Source: Anaerolineae bacterium (GTDB lineage Bacteria > Chloroflexota > Anaerolineae > Aggregatilineales > Ch27). From it: a stretch of DNA of 64,000 nucleotides. The stretch covers positions 103,711 to 167,710 of the forward strand of contig JABLXG010000003.1 in the NCBI GenBank assembly GCA_013178165.1, written 5' to 3'. Positions 16,970-25,744 of the stretch are shown piece by piece (within the stretch, counting starts at the first letter, position 1; each line of letters starts with the position of its first letter). The notes beneath the pieces are model-generated. The model did no database searches. It was not told the DNA's origin and saw nothing but the letters and a program-made list of their open reading frames with translations. The translations under genes and the position numbers were made by a program.

Positions 16970-19153
16970 GTGACCGTAGGCGAATTAACCAGCAGCGATC
17001 CGCTGATCAACCGTGTCATTGAGGGCTACCAGTTCATCAAGCGACTGGGGGAAGGCTCTTACGGGCTGGTTTACCTTGCCCGACACCCGCGGATCACCAA
17101 CCGGCTGGTAGCGGTCAAGTACATCAAGCTGGAAAACCCGGACCAGATCCGCGATGTTGAGCGCGAGGTTGAAGTCCTGGCCCGCCTGCAGCACCCTAAT
17201 ATCGTTGACATTTACGACACCTATCGCTTTGACCGTTACCAGCTCATCGTGATGGAACTGGTGCGGGGTGGGACACTGCTGCATGCCCTGCAGCGCCTGC
17301 CGCGCCCGCTGGATGTGCAGACCAGCGTGGCGATGGTGGAGCAACTCGCCTTCGCCCTGGGCTATGTGCACGCCCAAAACATCCTGCACCTGGACCTCAA
17401 GCCGGCCAACATCCTGCTCGATCCGGTTGCCGATGGACGGGAAGCCCGTCCCCTGCTGACCGACTTCGGCATCGCCAAAATTGTCAACCCCGGCGGGGCA
17501 ATTTCCACCAACATCATCGGCACGCCGATGTATATGTCGCCGGAGCACTTTGGATTTGGCGACAACAAGCCCGATCATCGCTCCGACATCTATTCGCTGG
17601 GCATCATCCTCTACGAACTGATCGTGGGGGAGGTACCGTACCGCGCGCCGGAACTGCTGGAAGTGCTCAACATGCACGCCTACAGCCCGATTCCGGTACC
17701 CTCGGCCAAAATCCCCAGCCTGCCGCCGGAGCTGGACTATGTGATCCTGCGTGCCCTGGCCAAGCTGCCAGAGGATCGCTTTCAGTCGGCCAACGAGATG
17801 GGTAGCCTCCTGCGCGAATTACGCCAGGGGCCGCTGACGACGCTCAAGCCGCTGCCGGGGCGCGTTTCGGGCGAGGCGCTGGGGGCGATCGCCAGCAAGC
17901 ATGCCGAGGCGATGGCCGGGGTCGACGCTGCCTACGCCCGCGCCAGAGCGCCGGCCTTTAGCCTGGTGATGATGGGGCCGGATGGCGAGCAGCAGACGGT
18001 CAGCTTTCACGAGCGATCGGTCATCATTGGCCGTCACGAATCGGCGGGCCTGCGGCTGGATCACCCGTCGGTCTCCCGGCAACATGCCCGGATCGATTGC
18101 GACAGCAACGGCAATCTGTTCGTCACCGATCTGAACAGCATGAACGGCACTTACCTGGACGGCCTGCGCCTGCCGCCGCAGGAGCGCACTTACTGGAAGA
18201 ACACCCAGTTCCTGCAGGTGCAGGGTTACCTGTTCCAGGTAGCGGAGCTGCCCGCCGGAGAAATGCCGGCGGTCGAACCCTTCATCTTCACCACTGAACA
18301 GGTCAAGGTTCTGCTGGACGAACTGGATCGTCAGCAGAACCGGCCCGGCGTGCGCGTCAGCCTGTCGCCGGATATCGTCTACCTGGAGCCGGGCAAGCGC
18401 CAGTATGTCCAGGTGCAGGTCAGGCCGGAGAACGCCCCGCCCGCCCGCTACGAGCTGCGGGCGCGGCCCGGCCCGGAGATTGACGACCGCTGGTATGTCC
18501 TGCCCGCCGGGCATGTGATCGAGGCGGGCGAAACCTACACCTTCGACCTGGTGATCAGCGCACCGCTGACCGGCACAGTAGGCGGCAAAACCCACGAAAT
18601 CGCTCTGGAGGTCGTCTCCAACCAGCCAGGCATCCGCAGTGTGGTGCAGGTGCTTAAAGTAAGGGTGATGCCGGTAACGCGCTTTACCGTAGCCCTGCAG
18701 CCCAACCAGGTCACCCATGGCCGCCGCGCCCGCGCGGATCTGGTGATCATGAACAGCGGCAACGCTACCGAGAGCTTCGCCATTGAGTTCGAAGCGCCCG
18801 ATACGCTGGCTATCCTGCCGGCGGCGCGGGAACTGACCGTTGAACCGGCCCAGGTGGGGACGGTGACGCTGCGTTTCAGGCCGGCCCGCAGCGCCGTACA
18901 GGAGCGCAGCCGCCTGATCTTTTCCGCGCTGGTGCGCGCTTCATCCGGTGTGGTGGAACGGGCGCACGGCAGCTATGTGTTTCAGCGCCGCCAGCGCCGC
19001 CAGCCGCTGGGATTGATCGCGCTGTGGGTGCTGATCGTTGCCGCGGCAACGCGCCAGTTCGTCCTTGGCGTCCCCCTGGCCGATCAACTCGACCAGCTGC
19101 GCCAGCTGATCGAACAGCTTGCCGGGCTGGTGCTGCGAGGACCAGGGCCATGA
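16970..19153 (+). CDS. Ser/Thr protein kinase with C-terminal FHA domain and membrane helix
   Basis: A 727-residue kinase. The catalytic domain covers about 20-280: glycine loop GEGSYGLVYLARHP, VAVKYIKLE with the ATP-binding Lys, HLDLKPANILL as catalytic loop, DFGIAK, and TPMYMSPEHFG as activation segment. The usual His-Arg-Asp is His-Leu-Asp, so this is a non-RD kinase and may not need activation-loop phosphorylation. An FHA domain follows at about 345-420 (SVIIGRHESAGLRL; VSRQHARIDCD; TDLNSMNGTYLDG). Then come two beta-rich segments and a probable membrane helix near 680-702 (LGLIALWVLIVAAATRQFVL). The GTG start follows GTGAGGAG. It overlaps the next gene (ATGA). It is the only kinase in this FHA cluster and the likely source of its phosphothreonines. 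Confidence 0.93.
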   Translation: MTVGELTSSDPLINRVIEGYQFIKRLGEGSYGLVYLARHPRITNRLVAVKYIKLENPDQIRDVEREVEVLARLQHPNIVDIYDTYRFDRYQLIVMELVRGGTLLHALQRLPRPLDVQTSVAMVEQLAFALGYVHAQNILHLDLKPANILLDPVADGREARPLLTDFGIAKIVNPGGAISTNIIGTPMYMSPEHFGFGDNKPDHRSDIYSLGIILYELIVGEVPYRAPELLEVLNMHAYSPIPVPSAKIPSLPPELDYVILRALAKLPEDRFQSANEMGSLLRELRQGPLTTLKPLPGRVSGEALGAIASKHAEAMAGVDAAYARARAPAFSLVMMGPDGEQQTVSFHERSVIIGRHESAGLRLDHPSVSRQHARIDCDSNGNLFVTDLNSMNGTYLDGLRLPPQERTYWKNTQFLQVQGYLFQVAELPAGEMPAVEPFIFTTEQVKVLLDELDRQQNRPGVRVSLSPDIVYLEPGKRQYVQVQVRPENAPPARYELRARPGPEIDDRWYVLPAGHVIEAGETYTFDLVISAPLTGTVGGKTHEIALEVVSNQPGIRSVVQVLKVRVMPVTRFTVALQPNQVTHGRRARADLVIMNSGNATESFAIEFEAPDTLAILPAARELTVEPAQVGTVTLRFRPARSAVQERSRLIFSALVRASSGVVERAHGSYVFQRRQRRQPLGLIALWVLIVAAATRQFVLGVPLADQLDQLRQLIEQLAGLVLRGPGP

Positions 19154-20559
19154 GCCAGCATCAAGGCTTTGTCTACCAGATCGTGGCCCTGCGGCGCGGG
19201 CAGGATGGCCTGGAACGGCGCGCCCGGCTGGGACATCGCCCGTTCTTGATCGGCAGCGGCGCCGCTGCCGACCTGTGCCTGGAAGGCGAGCCGATCCGGG
19301 CGGTGCAGGCCCGTCTATTCCTGACCACGACCGGCCAGGTCATGCTGACCAACCTGGGGGAAGCTGGCGCCATCACGCTGGATGGCGTCGCGCTGCCCAG
19401 CTTTGCCTGCATCCCCTGGAAGCCGGGCGCAGTGCTGGCGATCGGGGCGTATGACCTGCGCCTGGGAACGCTCCGTGCTGAAGGCGAAGACGGCGATCTG
19501 GAGATCATCGACTTCCCGGTGATCACGCAGGAGAATCGGGCCGTTGAGGACGAAGCGGCCCTGCCGGAAGAAGCGGCGGCCAGCCCGGCAAAAGTGGTTT
19601 CCCCACCGCCACGAGAAGCATTTGTGTCGGCCTTTGGGCACGCCGCGCCGGAGCCGGACAAACCGGCGGAGCGCCAGGCGGCGGACGCTGGCGATAGTGC
19701 GGCAGGCGAGGATCAAGCACCGGCGGCGCCCGTCGAAGCAGTTGCCCCAGCGACTCCGGTCGCCCGACCGCCTGACGCCCTGGCAGTATATGAGGATGGT
19801 TCCACATACCTCCCGGCTCATCCGCTACCAGCAGCAGCGCCGGGAGCAGGAGCGGCCCTGTTTTCCACCCTCCCCAAAGACTGGCAGTACACCGGCCTGT
19901 TTGGCGTTCAGCTTCCGGTGCCGGTGGTCAGCCTGGTAGCGGGTGAACGGGTGCGCGTCCCTATTTCGCTGCGCAATGGCTACGCGGAGGAACTGCGCCT
20001 GCATGTTGCTGTTGAGGGCGTTCCACCGGAATGGGTCCTGGGGCCGCAATCGCTGGTGACGCTGGCGGCAGGTGAGATTCAGACTATCGATCTGGTGCTG
20101 CAAACGCAGCCTTCCCCCGCCCTGGAACAGGTGCGCGAACTGCACATCCGCTTCGTAGATCGGAGCACGCCGCAGGTGATGGCCGCGGCAACGCTGACCC
20201 TCAGCTTCAAGGACGAGCCGAATCTGGTAGGGCGGCTGGAGCCGGTTGAAGCGGTAGAGACGCGCCCCGTGCATCTGTTGCTGCAGAATCACACCCAGGC
20301 CGCAACCGAGATTTTCATCACCGCCCGCGCGACCGACCGGGAGCATCTGCTGGTGACGCCGCAACAGGCACAACTGCGCCTGCCACCGGGCGGCAGCGTT
20401 CAGGTGGGGGTGACCTTCCAGGTGCTACGCCGGCCGTGGCTGCGGTCAGTGACTTGCGACTACAGCCTGACTGTGACCCACAGCCATCGCGCCCCACTGG
20501 ATTACCCCGGCAGGGTACGCCTCCGGCCACGGCTGTGGCCGCCATGGCTCTGGCGCTAG
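19150..20559 (+). CDS. FHA-like protein translationally coupled to the kinase
   Basis: A 469-residue protein whose first 100 residues resemble an FHA sandwich (LGHRPFLIGSGAAADLCLEG, then TLDGVALPSF-like turns). The Ser-x-x-His and Asn-Gly residues are absent, so phosphopeptide binding is doubtful. A low-complexity Ala/Pro/Glu linker spans about 130-235. Residues about 250-460 hold two beta-rich segments with phrases such as GERVRVPISLRNGYAEELRL and VTLAAGEIQTIDL. These resemble the beta-sandwich segments at the end of the kinase and look like NEW3 or Ig-like folds. The ATG overlaps the kinase stop, so the two proteins are probably partners. No membrane helix or signal peptide is clear. Function is unknown. 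Confidence 0.78.
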   Translation: MSQHQGFVYQIVALRRGQDGLERRARLGHRPFLIGSGAAADLCLEGEPIRAVQARLFLTTTGQVMLTNLGEAGAITLDGVALPSFACIPWKPGAVLAIGAYDLRLGTLRAEGEDGDLEIIDFPVITQENRAVEDEAALPEEAAASPAKVVSPPPREAFVSAFGHAAPEPDKPAERQAADAGDSAAGEDQAPAAPVEAVAPATPVARPPDALAVYEDGSTYLPAHPLPAAAPGAGAALFSTLPKDWQYTGLFGVQLPVPVVSLVAGERVRVPISLRNGYAEELRLHVAVEGVPPEWVLGPQSLVTLAAGEIQTIDLVLQTQPSPALEQVRELHIRFVDRSTPQVMAAATLTLSFKDEPNLVGRLEPVEAVETRPVHLLLQNHTQAATEIFITARATDREHLLVTPQQAQLRLPPGGSVQVGVTFQVLRRPWLRSVTCDYSLTVTHSHRAPLDYPGRVRLRPRLWPPWLWR

Positions 20560-20700
20560 GCAGACGGTTCCGGCGGTAGCAGCGCCCCCAACCAGACCTT
20601 CCCGAGATCAGCGCCAGGCAGGCCCCCCGCTGGCGGAGGCCGCCGCGTTGGAACAACCATGAGTGCATGTGAACGGAAACAGGAGGAGAGCAAAGCCACA

Positions 20701-21768
20701 ATGTATACCTACGGGCGCAAGACCGGCTGCCGGATCAGCCTGGACTATACCTACAAGGACATGCGTATCGCCTACCTGGAAAACGCCCTGCTCCGCGTGG
20801 GCGTCCTGCTGGACAAAGGCGCCGATATCTTCGAGTTCACCTACAAACCCCGCGATCTGGATTTTATGTGGCAATCCCCCACGCCCATGCAAAAGCCCTT
20901 CATCGCCACCAGCGCCCTGCCCAGCGGCGCCTTCCATGATTATTACTATGGCGGTTGGCAGGAGGTATTGCCCTCGGCGGGTTTTTCACCGGAGCCATAC
21001 CGGGATGTCTACCAGGGCCTGCACGGGGAAGTCTCCCTGCTGCCCTTTGAGGCCCAGATCGCTGAGGATACGCCCGATTGCGTCAGCCTGCGGGCGCGCG
21101 TCCGGCTGTACCGCACGCCGCTGGCCCTGGAGCGCACCATGACCCTCCGCCGGGATACCGCCGCCCTGTTCATCCACGAACGGCTGGAGAATGAATCGCC
21201 CGGCCCATTTGCCATCATGTGGGGCCACCACCCCGCTTTTGGCGAGCCATTCCTGGATGAGAGCTGCGTCGCTCACATCCCGGCCTCGCAGGTGGACGTG
21301 CTGGACTTTCACCCCAACGGCCAGTGGCAGCCTGGCCAGGACTACACCTTTCCGCTGGTCAGGAACCGCCGTAACGGAGCGCTGGAAGATGTCACACGGG
21401 TATTGCCCCGCGCCAACCATTCGGTCGATCTGATTTACTTCAAGGGGCTGGCCGAAGGCTGGTATGGCCTGACCAACCGGCGGCAGGGCGTGGGCTTCGG
21501 GATGGCCTGGGACGCCAGCCTGTTTCGCTCCGTATGGATGTGGCAGCTCTACGGCGGCCACGACGATTACCCCTGGTTTGGGCGAGCCTACACCTGCGCG
21601 CTGGAGCCGTTCACAAGCCATCCCGGTCTGGGCGTCAAGCGAGCCGTTGAGGACGGCACTGCCGTAATCCTGGGACCGAAAGAAGTGCGGGAGACCGATC
21701 TGGTGGCCGTCGCCTACGAAGGCGAAGGCGTGACGCGCATCGCACCCGACGGTACCATCGAGCACTGA
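20701..21768 (+). CDS. Aldose-1-epimerase-like protein (DUF4432-like)
   Basis: A 355-residue protein resembling galactose-mutarotase-fold proteins of the DUF4432 type. It has an N-terminal YGRKTGCRISLDYTYKDMR, NALLRVGVLLDKGADIFEF, and a central MWGHHPAFGEPFLDESC that could supply catalytic His residues. YTCALEPFTSHPG near the C-terminus resembles the epimerase Glu region. These enzymes interconvert sugar anomers or act on sugar acids. The start at 20701 was chosen because an AGGAGGAG site lies 12 bp upstream. The longer frame from 20659 has none. It stands alone between the FHA cluster and a convergent subtilase and may be transcribed separately. Confidence 0.78.
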   Translation: MYTYGRKTGCRISLDYTYKDMRIAYLENALLRVGVLLDKGADIFEFTYKPRDLDFMWQSPTPMQKPFIATSALPSGAFHDYYYGGWQEVLPSAGFSPEPYRDVYQGLHGEVSLLPFEAQIAEDTPDCVSLRARVRLYRTPLALERTMTLRRDTAALFIHERLENESPGPFAIMWGHHPAFGEPFLDESCVAHIPASQVDVLDFHPNGQWQPGQDYTFPLVRNRRNGALEDVTRVLPRANHSVDLIYFKGLAEGWYGLTNRRQGVGFGMAWDASLFRSVWMWQLYGGHDDYPWFGRAYTCALEPFTSHPGLGVKRAVEDGTAVILGPKEVRETDLVAVAYEGEGVTRIAPDGTIEH

Positions 21769-21777
21769 TGATCAGCA

Positions 21778-21818
21778 GGCCGCCCGCGCATCCTCTTTCC
21801 GGCGCTGCGCGGGCGGCC
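21778..21818. terminator. Bidirectional hairpin terminator between convergent genes
   Basis: A perfect 12-bp stem (GGCCGCCCGCGC at 21778-21789 with GCGCGGGCGGCC at 21807-21818) fills the 73-bp gap between the epimerase-like gene and the subtilase. It is followed on the plus strand by a T-containing stretch (GTTCTGGTTATTCTTC). Its symmetry should serve both strands. Confidence 0.75.
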
Positions 21819-21841
21819 ATGTTCTGGTTATTCTTCAACCC

Positions 21842-22951
21842 CTAAGGCAGGTACGCCAGCATATCGGGGCAGTAAGCCTCCGCCGCTTGCGGCAGGGTCA
21901 GGTTCTTCCACTCGCCGGAAGCCAGCGCAAAGAAGCCCTCCTCATCCCGGCAATAGTCACCACCCACCTCGGCCAGGTAAAGGGCTACGGCCATACTCAG
22001 GCGCGGCGCGGCAAAAGACGTCCCGGCGATCACGGCCTGGCTTGTGGCGCCGGCAACCGCGCTGGCATATTCGCCCGGCATCATCACCTCACCGTAGTTG
22101 GAAATCCGCAGGCGCTGGTTCGGTCGGTCGCCGGGAATTGTCAACAGCGGCACATCGGTCTTGCTGTCCCACGACTGGGCCGGGTAGAAGCCCTGCCCCT
22201 GGCTGGCGCTGACACTGACCACCCCCGGCCAGGCTCCCGGCCAGAACGGGAAGTTCAGCCCGAAGTTGCCCGCGGAAGCCACCGCCACAACCCCCGCCTC
22301 CGCCAGATACGCCTGTAGCGGATCAAGCGGCTGGTTAGGCTGAGCCTGTTGCGATCGGCGGGACATCGCCGGAAATACTGTGTCGTTGTAGAACAAAACG
22401 GCCCGCTGGAACAGGCTCCGATAGCGGTTTAGATTGCCAGCGTCCCGTGCGGCCAGCAACTGCCCGCCGAAGTCGACCATCGCCTGCAGGTACTCGCACG
22501 GGATCACGGCGAAACTCATATTGAGCAGGACTACATCGGCCTCGACCTCGGCCAGCGCAGCCTCGATGCGCTCCGCCGCCACCTCCGTTGACACCCCATG
22601 CACGTCAACCGGGATCAGCGTGATGATCTCTTCAGCCCCGGCCTCGGCGATCATCTCCTCAAGCTGGCCGAGCACCACGTCGCCATGCGACTGTTCGGTC
22701 AGCGGATCGGCGGTGGCCCCACGCACGGCAAACGCCTGCCCTTCCAGGCTGATCGCACAGCTCTCCCCCGCCTCAAAGGCGCCGAAATCAACCGCAGCTA
22801 GGTCAGTAAGGCCAAAGTCGTCTACCACCAGAATAGCCACCGCATGCGGTTCCTGGGCGGCGGCAGGCGTCAACCCACCCAGCGCCCCCAGGCTGAGCGC
22901 CACGACCAGCGCCAGGCGGCCCACCCATACGCCTTTACGTAACATACCCAT
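21842..22951 (-). CDS. Secreted subtilisin-like (S8) serine protease
   Basis: A 369-residue protein with a signal peptide (LALVVALSLGALGGLTPAAA, cleavage before QEP). The mature part fits a compact subtilase. VAILVVDDFGLTDL supplies the likely catalytic Asp, EQSHGDVVLGQLEEM the His, VVAVASAGNFGLNFPF the oxyanion Asn region, and VIAGTSFAAPRLSMAVALYL the nucleophile Ser. The domain is longer than minimal between His and Asn (an insert around 165-215) and has no propeptide of usual length. It lies 30 bp behind the STAND ATPase gene on the same strand, so both are probably co-transcribed. The substrate is unknown. A secreted protease is an unexpected companion for a cytosolic STAND protein. Confidence 0.85.
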   Translation of the reverse strand: MGMLRKGVWVGRLALVVALSLGALGGLTPAAAQEPHAVAILVVDDFGLTDLAAVDFGAFEAGESCAISLEGQAFAVRGATADPLTEQSHGDVVLGQLEEMIAEAGAEEIITLIPVDVHGVSTEVAAERIEAALAEVEADVVLLNMSFAVIPCEYLQAMVDFGGQLLAARDAGNLNRYRSLFQRAVLFYNDTVFPAMSRRSQQAQPNQPLDPLQAYLAEAGVVAVASAGNFGLNFPFWPGAWPGVVSVSASQGQGFYPAQSWDSKTDVPLLTIPGDRPNQRLRISNYGEVMMPGEYASAVAGATSQAVIAGTSFAAPRLSMAVALYLAEVGGDYCRDEEGFFALASGEWKNLTLPQAAEAYCPDMLAYLP

Positions 22952-22981
22952 GGTTTCCCCTCCCGGGATATTCTCTAGACT

Positions 22982-25357
22982 TCACGCGATCGGATAATCA
23001 GCCTGCCTCATGTATGCCTCAACCTCAGCCATTTTGCTCTTGAGGCCGCACTCACGGAACAGGGCCAGCGCCTCCTCAAAACACTGCCGGGCTTTGCCCC
23101 GGTCACCCAGACGATGATGATCTTCCCCCAGAGACTGCAGAGCGTGGGCCGTCCAGACGCGGTTATCCAGCCGGCGGGCCAGCGCCAGCGCCTGCTCATG
23201 GTTGGCCAGGGCCAGCGCATATTCGCCCAGTTCATGTTCGGCGGAGCCGAGGTTGAACACGGCCACCAGCTGCGTTTCCGGGTCGTTGATCGCCTCCGCC
23301 AGCGCCGCCTCCTCGGCAAAGCAGCGCCGGGCCGCCGGGTAGTCGCGCCGCAACTGGGCCAGGTAACCCTGGTGCTCCAGCACAAAAGCCCTCAGGAAGC
23401 CGTCATCCAGCGCGGCGGCGATACTGGCCGCCTGCTCAAAATGGGCCGCAGCAGCGGTGTGATCACCCTGTTCGGCCAGCACCTTGCCTGCCGCGCAGAG
23501 CAGCACCGTCTCCCGATCGCGCAGGCCCAGTTCGCGGGCAATCTCCAGCGCGGCGCTGTACTGGCGGAGCGCCCCCGGCAGGTCGCCGCGGTCATAGGCA
23601 GCGTTGCCGCACTTGCCCAGCAGGAACTGCCGGACCTCGGCGCGGGGCGGTTCCATCCGTCCGGCGGCTTCCTGAGCGGCTTCCAGCAGACGCAGGAAAG
23701 GCAGCGTATGCCCCCGCGCGGAAAGATATGGCCCGGCCAGGGTCTGCATGATCGCCACCAGCGTCGCGTCATCACTGCTGCTGAGCGCCGCCTCTGCCGC
23801 GCCGAGCAGGTTGCCGATCTCCACATCCAGCGCGTCCAGATCAGCACGATGATCGGCGGCGTACGCCCGGCAGGCTTCCAGCGCCGCCCGGCGGCGCTCC
23901 GGCGTGGCCGCCGCCGCCCGCGCATAGCTGTGAGCCAGATCGTGGATCCGGTAGTAGACAGGCTGATCCTCAGCGCGGCGCAGGCGATCCGCCAGGCCGC
24001 GCCGTTGCAGAGTCACCAGGGCGGTTTCGACCTCATCAGCCGGGCGGCCCATACAGCGGGCCAGCAGATCGGGGGTGGCGCTGGGCGTGAACAGCGCGCC
24101 GAAGGCCAGGAAGACCTGCCGCACGTCCTCTTCCAGCGCCAGCAGACTGGCGGTCATCAGTTCGTTGATGCTGGTTCGCCCTTCTTCAGCGAAATCCTCC
24201 GGCATGACCAGGCTATGGGGCGCATCAGCCAGGCGGCGCATCAGTTCGCCCGGTCCGATCTGGTCGACCTTGAGCGTCTTACCCGCGACCTCCAGGGCGA
24301 AGGCATGGTAGCCGAGCTGGTGGCACAACTCACGGGCCGTCGGATCATCTTTGTAGCTGGCCCCGGCATGGTGGCTCAGCAGGCGCAACGCTTCGTCCGG
24401 CTCCAGCCGCCCTACCTCCACGATGGCGTCCAGGGCGTAGCGGTGGCGGGCGGTCACCAGCACGGGCAACTGGCGCGGCACGGCCTTGAGCACCTGGCTC
24501 AGCGCCGCGCCGTTCCATACGTCATCCAGCACCAGCAGCGACACAGCATTTTCAGCCAGCAGGCGACGCATAACCTTGATCCGGGCGCTGCCGGTGGCGC
24601 TGGCGATCTCCTGGTGGGCGCCAAAAGGCCGGGCCAGAGCCTCCAGCAGGGCGTCGGCCTCCTCGCTGCCCGCGTTGAGCCACAGCACAGCCCCTTCATG
24701 AGTCTCCAGCCAGTCGGCGGCGACGCTGGCTGCCAGAGCCGACTTGCCCATGCCTCCAAAGCCCTGCAGCAGGACGTTGGTCCCTTCCTCCAGCAGTTCG
24801 CGCACACGGGCCAGCAGCGCCTGGCGACCGATCAGGCGGGGTGGCAGATCGGGAACGTCATCGGGCGATTCGGCCAGGGTTGCGCTGCTGTCGCCCAGGT
24901 GACGCAATAACCGGTCGCGCAGCCAGACGGCGATCGAGCGGCTGACCTGCCGCCGCAGGTCGTCCAGGTCGGTGAACCAGCGGGGGGTGATCCCGGCAAT
25001 GACATTGCTCTGCTCATCCAGAAAGGCCTGCAGGCGCGGGTCACGCCCGGCGGTGTCAACCGATTTCACATAGATGTGGCGGTCGATGCCCCACGCCGTC
25101 GCCCGCTGGAACTCGTCAATCGTCCACTCGCCGTATTCCTTCCAGAACAGGCCGATGTACAGTGCGGACTGCTTGAGCGCGCTCAGGTACACCTCCCGGA
25201 TCGAGCGTTGCGAGGCCGGAGCATCCTCCTCAAAGGCCCAGGCGCTGAGTTTGACCAGCTCATTGCCCAGCGTCGGCAGCAGGGCGCGCAATACCTGGCG
25301 CTCCGCCGCCAGCTCCTGCATCTTTGAGCTGATGAAGATGTGTAGTTCGGTCACCAT
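22982..25357 (-). CDS. DUF4062 - NB-ARC/STAND ATPase - TPR protein
   Basis: A 791-residue signal-transduction ATPase. Residues about 1-110 match DUF4062 (ELHIFISSKMQELAAERQVL; ALYIGLFWKEYGEWTIDEF). The NB-ARC type NTPase follows at about 170-420, with Walker A GFGGMGKSALA near 195 and Walker B SLLVLDDVWNG near 275. A winged-helix segment runs to about 490. The C-terminal 230 residues are helical TPR-like repeats (GNAAYDRGDLPGALRQYSAA; NLGSAEHELGEYALALANHE). STAND proteins oligomerise on sensing a ligand through their repeats and activate the N-terminal domain. Many prokaryotic ones act in anti-phage immunity or regulated signalling. Which applies here cannot be read from sequence. It is divergent from the LacI gene and precedes the subtilase. 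Confidence 0.9.
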   Translation of the reverse strand: MVTELHIFISSKMQELAAERQVLRALLPTLGNELVKLSAWAFEEDAPASQRSIREVYLSALKQSALYIGLFWKEYGEWTIDEFQRATAWGIDRHIYVKSVDTAGRDPRLQAFLDEQSNVIAGITPRWFTDLDDLRRQVSRSIAVWLRDRLLRHLGDSSATLAESPDDVPDLPPRLIGRQALLARVRELLEEGTNVLLQGFGGMGKSALAASVAADWLETHEGAVLWLNAGSEEADALLEALARPFGAHQEIASATGSARIKVMRRLLAENAVSLLVLDDVWNGAALSQVLKAVPRQLPVLVTARHRYALDAIVEVGRLEPDEALRLLSHHAGASYKDDPTARELCHQLGYHAFALEVAGKTLKVDQIGPGELMRRLADAPHSLVMPEDFAEEGRTSINELMTASLLALEEDVRQVFLAFGALFTPSATPDLLARCMGRPADEVETALVTLQRRGLADRLRRAEDQPVYYRIHDLAHSYARAAAATPERRRAALEACRAYAADHRADLDALDVEIGNLLGAAEAALSSSDDATLVAIMQTLAGPYLSARGHTLPFLRLLEAAQEAAGRMEPPRAEVRQFLLGKCGNAAYDRGDLPGALRQYSAALEIARELGLRDRETVLLCAAGKVLAEQGDHTAAAAHFEQAASIAAALDDGFLRAFVLEHQGYLAQLRRDYPAARRCFAEEAALAEAINDPETQLVAVFNLGSAEHELGEYALALANHEQALALARRLDNRVWTAHALQSLGEDHHRLGDRGKARQCFEEALALFRECGLKSKMAEVEAYMRQADYPIA

Positions 25358-25612
25358 AGGCTGAACCTGGCCGGGCCTGTTGCGGGAGGCATTTATCAGA
25401 CGCTTACATCTGCCATTATATCCAAAGCTAGCAGAGAGACTCTAATCAGCCAGGCGTGAGCACAACCAGATCCCAAACCCCGACCATTTTCCCCTGTTCT
25501 AGCTGCGCTGACCCTGGGGTTGCCGTTCCACATTGCGCTCGCTGCCCACCCGGCGCCCGGCCACCACCACCCCGCCAGGTTCGGGCACTTTGCTCAGAGT
25601 CATCTGGGCTTG

Positions 25613-25642
25613 TTGACAGTCCAAAACCTTTTGGACTATACT
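25613..25642 (+). promoter_or_regulatory. Strong predicted promoter of the LacI-ABC operon
   Basis: A perfect TTGACA (25613-25618) and TATACT (25637-25642) are separated by 18 bp. The whole spacer is occupied by a palindromic operator, so repressor and RNA polymerase binding would exclude each other. Confidence 0.75.
25619..25636. promoter_or_regulatory. Operator 1 (18-bp palindrome in the promoter spacer)
   Basis: GTCCAAAACCTTTTGGAC has perfect 8-bp arms around a central CC. It lies exactly between the -35 and -10 boxes. Its 16-bp core is the exact reverse complement of operator 2. LacI-family repressors bind such palindromes as dimers. Confidence 0.75.
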
Positions 25643-25649
25643 GAAATTA

Positions 25650-25667
25650 ATCCAAAAGGTTTTGGAT
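25650..25667. promoter_or_regulatory. Operator 2 (18-bp palindrome downstream of the promoter)
   Basis: ATCCAAAAGGTTTTGGAT lies just after the expected transcription start. Its centre is 31 bp from that of operator 1, about three helical turns, so two repressor dimers would sit on the same face of the DNA. In RNA the two palindromes could also pair with each other. Confidence 0.72.
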
Positions 25668-25744
25668 CATCCGATCTGTCGCTGCACCTTTATTCCCTGC
25701 GCGTGTTTGAGGCGCTCCCCTCTGTTCAGGAACAGGAGTCTTTG

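Larger units (their letters stand above)
25358..25744. other. Divergent control region between STAND and LacI genes
   Basis: The 387-bp region holds a minus-strand TATAAT (25415-25420) about 60 bp upstream of the STAND gene, with only a weak -35 (TTAGAG). On the plus strand lie the LacI promoter and its two operators (25613-25667). The middle (25440-25600) has no recognisable feature. Confidence 0.5.

Noticed and set aside
23114-24910. 598-residue frame opposite the STAND gene
   Set aside because: Antisense shadow typical of GC-rich coding DNA: Arg/Gln/His-rich, no family resemblance, no ribosome site; the minus-strand gene shows clear domains.
22982-25357. Plain LuxR/MalT-type or AfsR regulator
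   Set aside because: No DNA-binding helix-turn-helix is apparent at either end; the N-terminus matches DUF4062 and the C-terminus TPR repeats.
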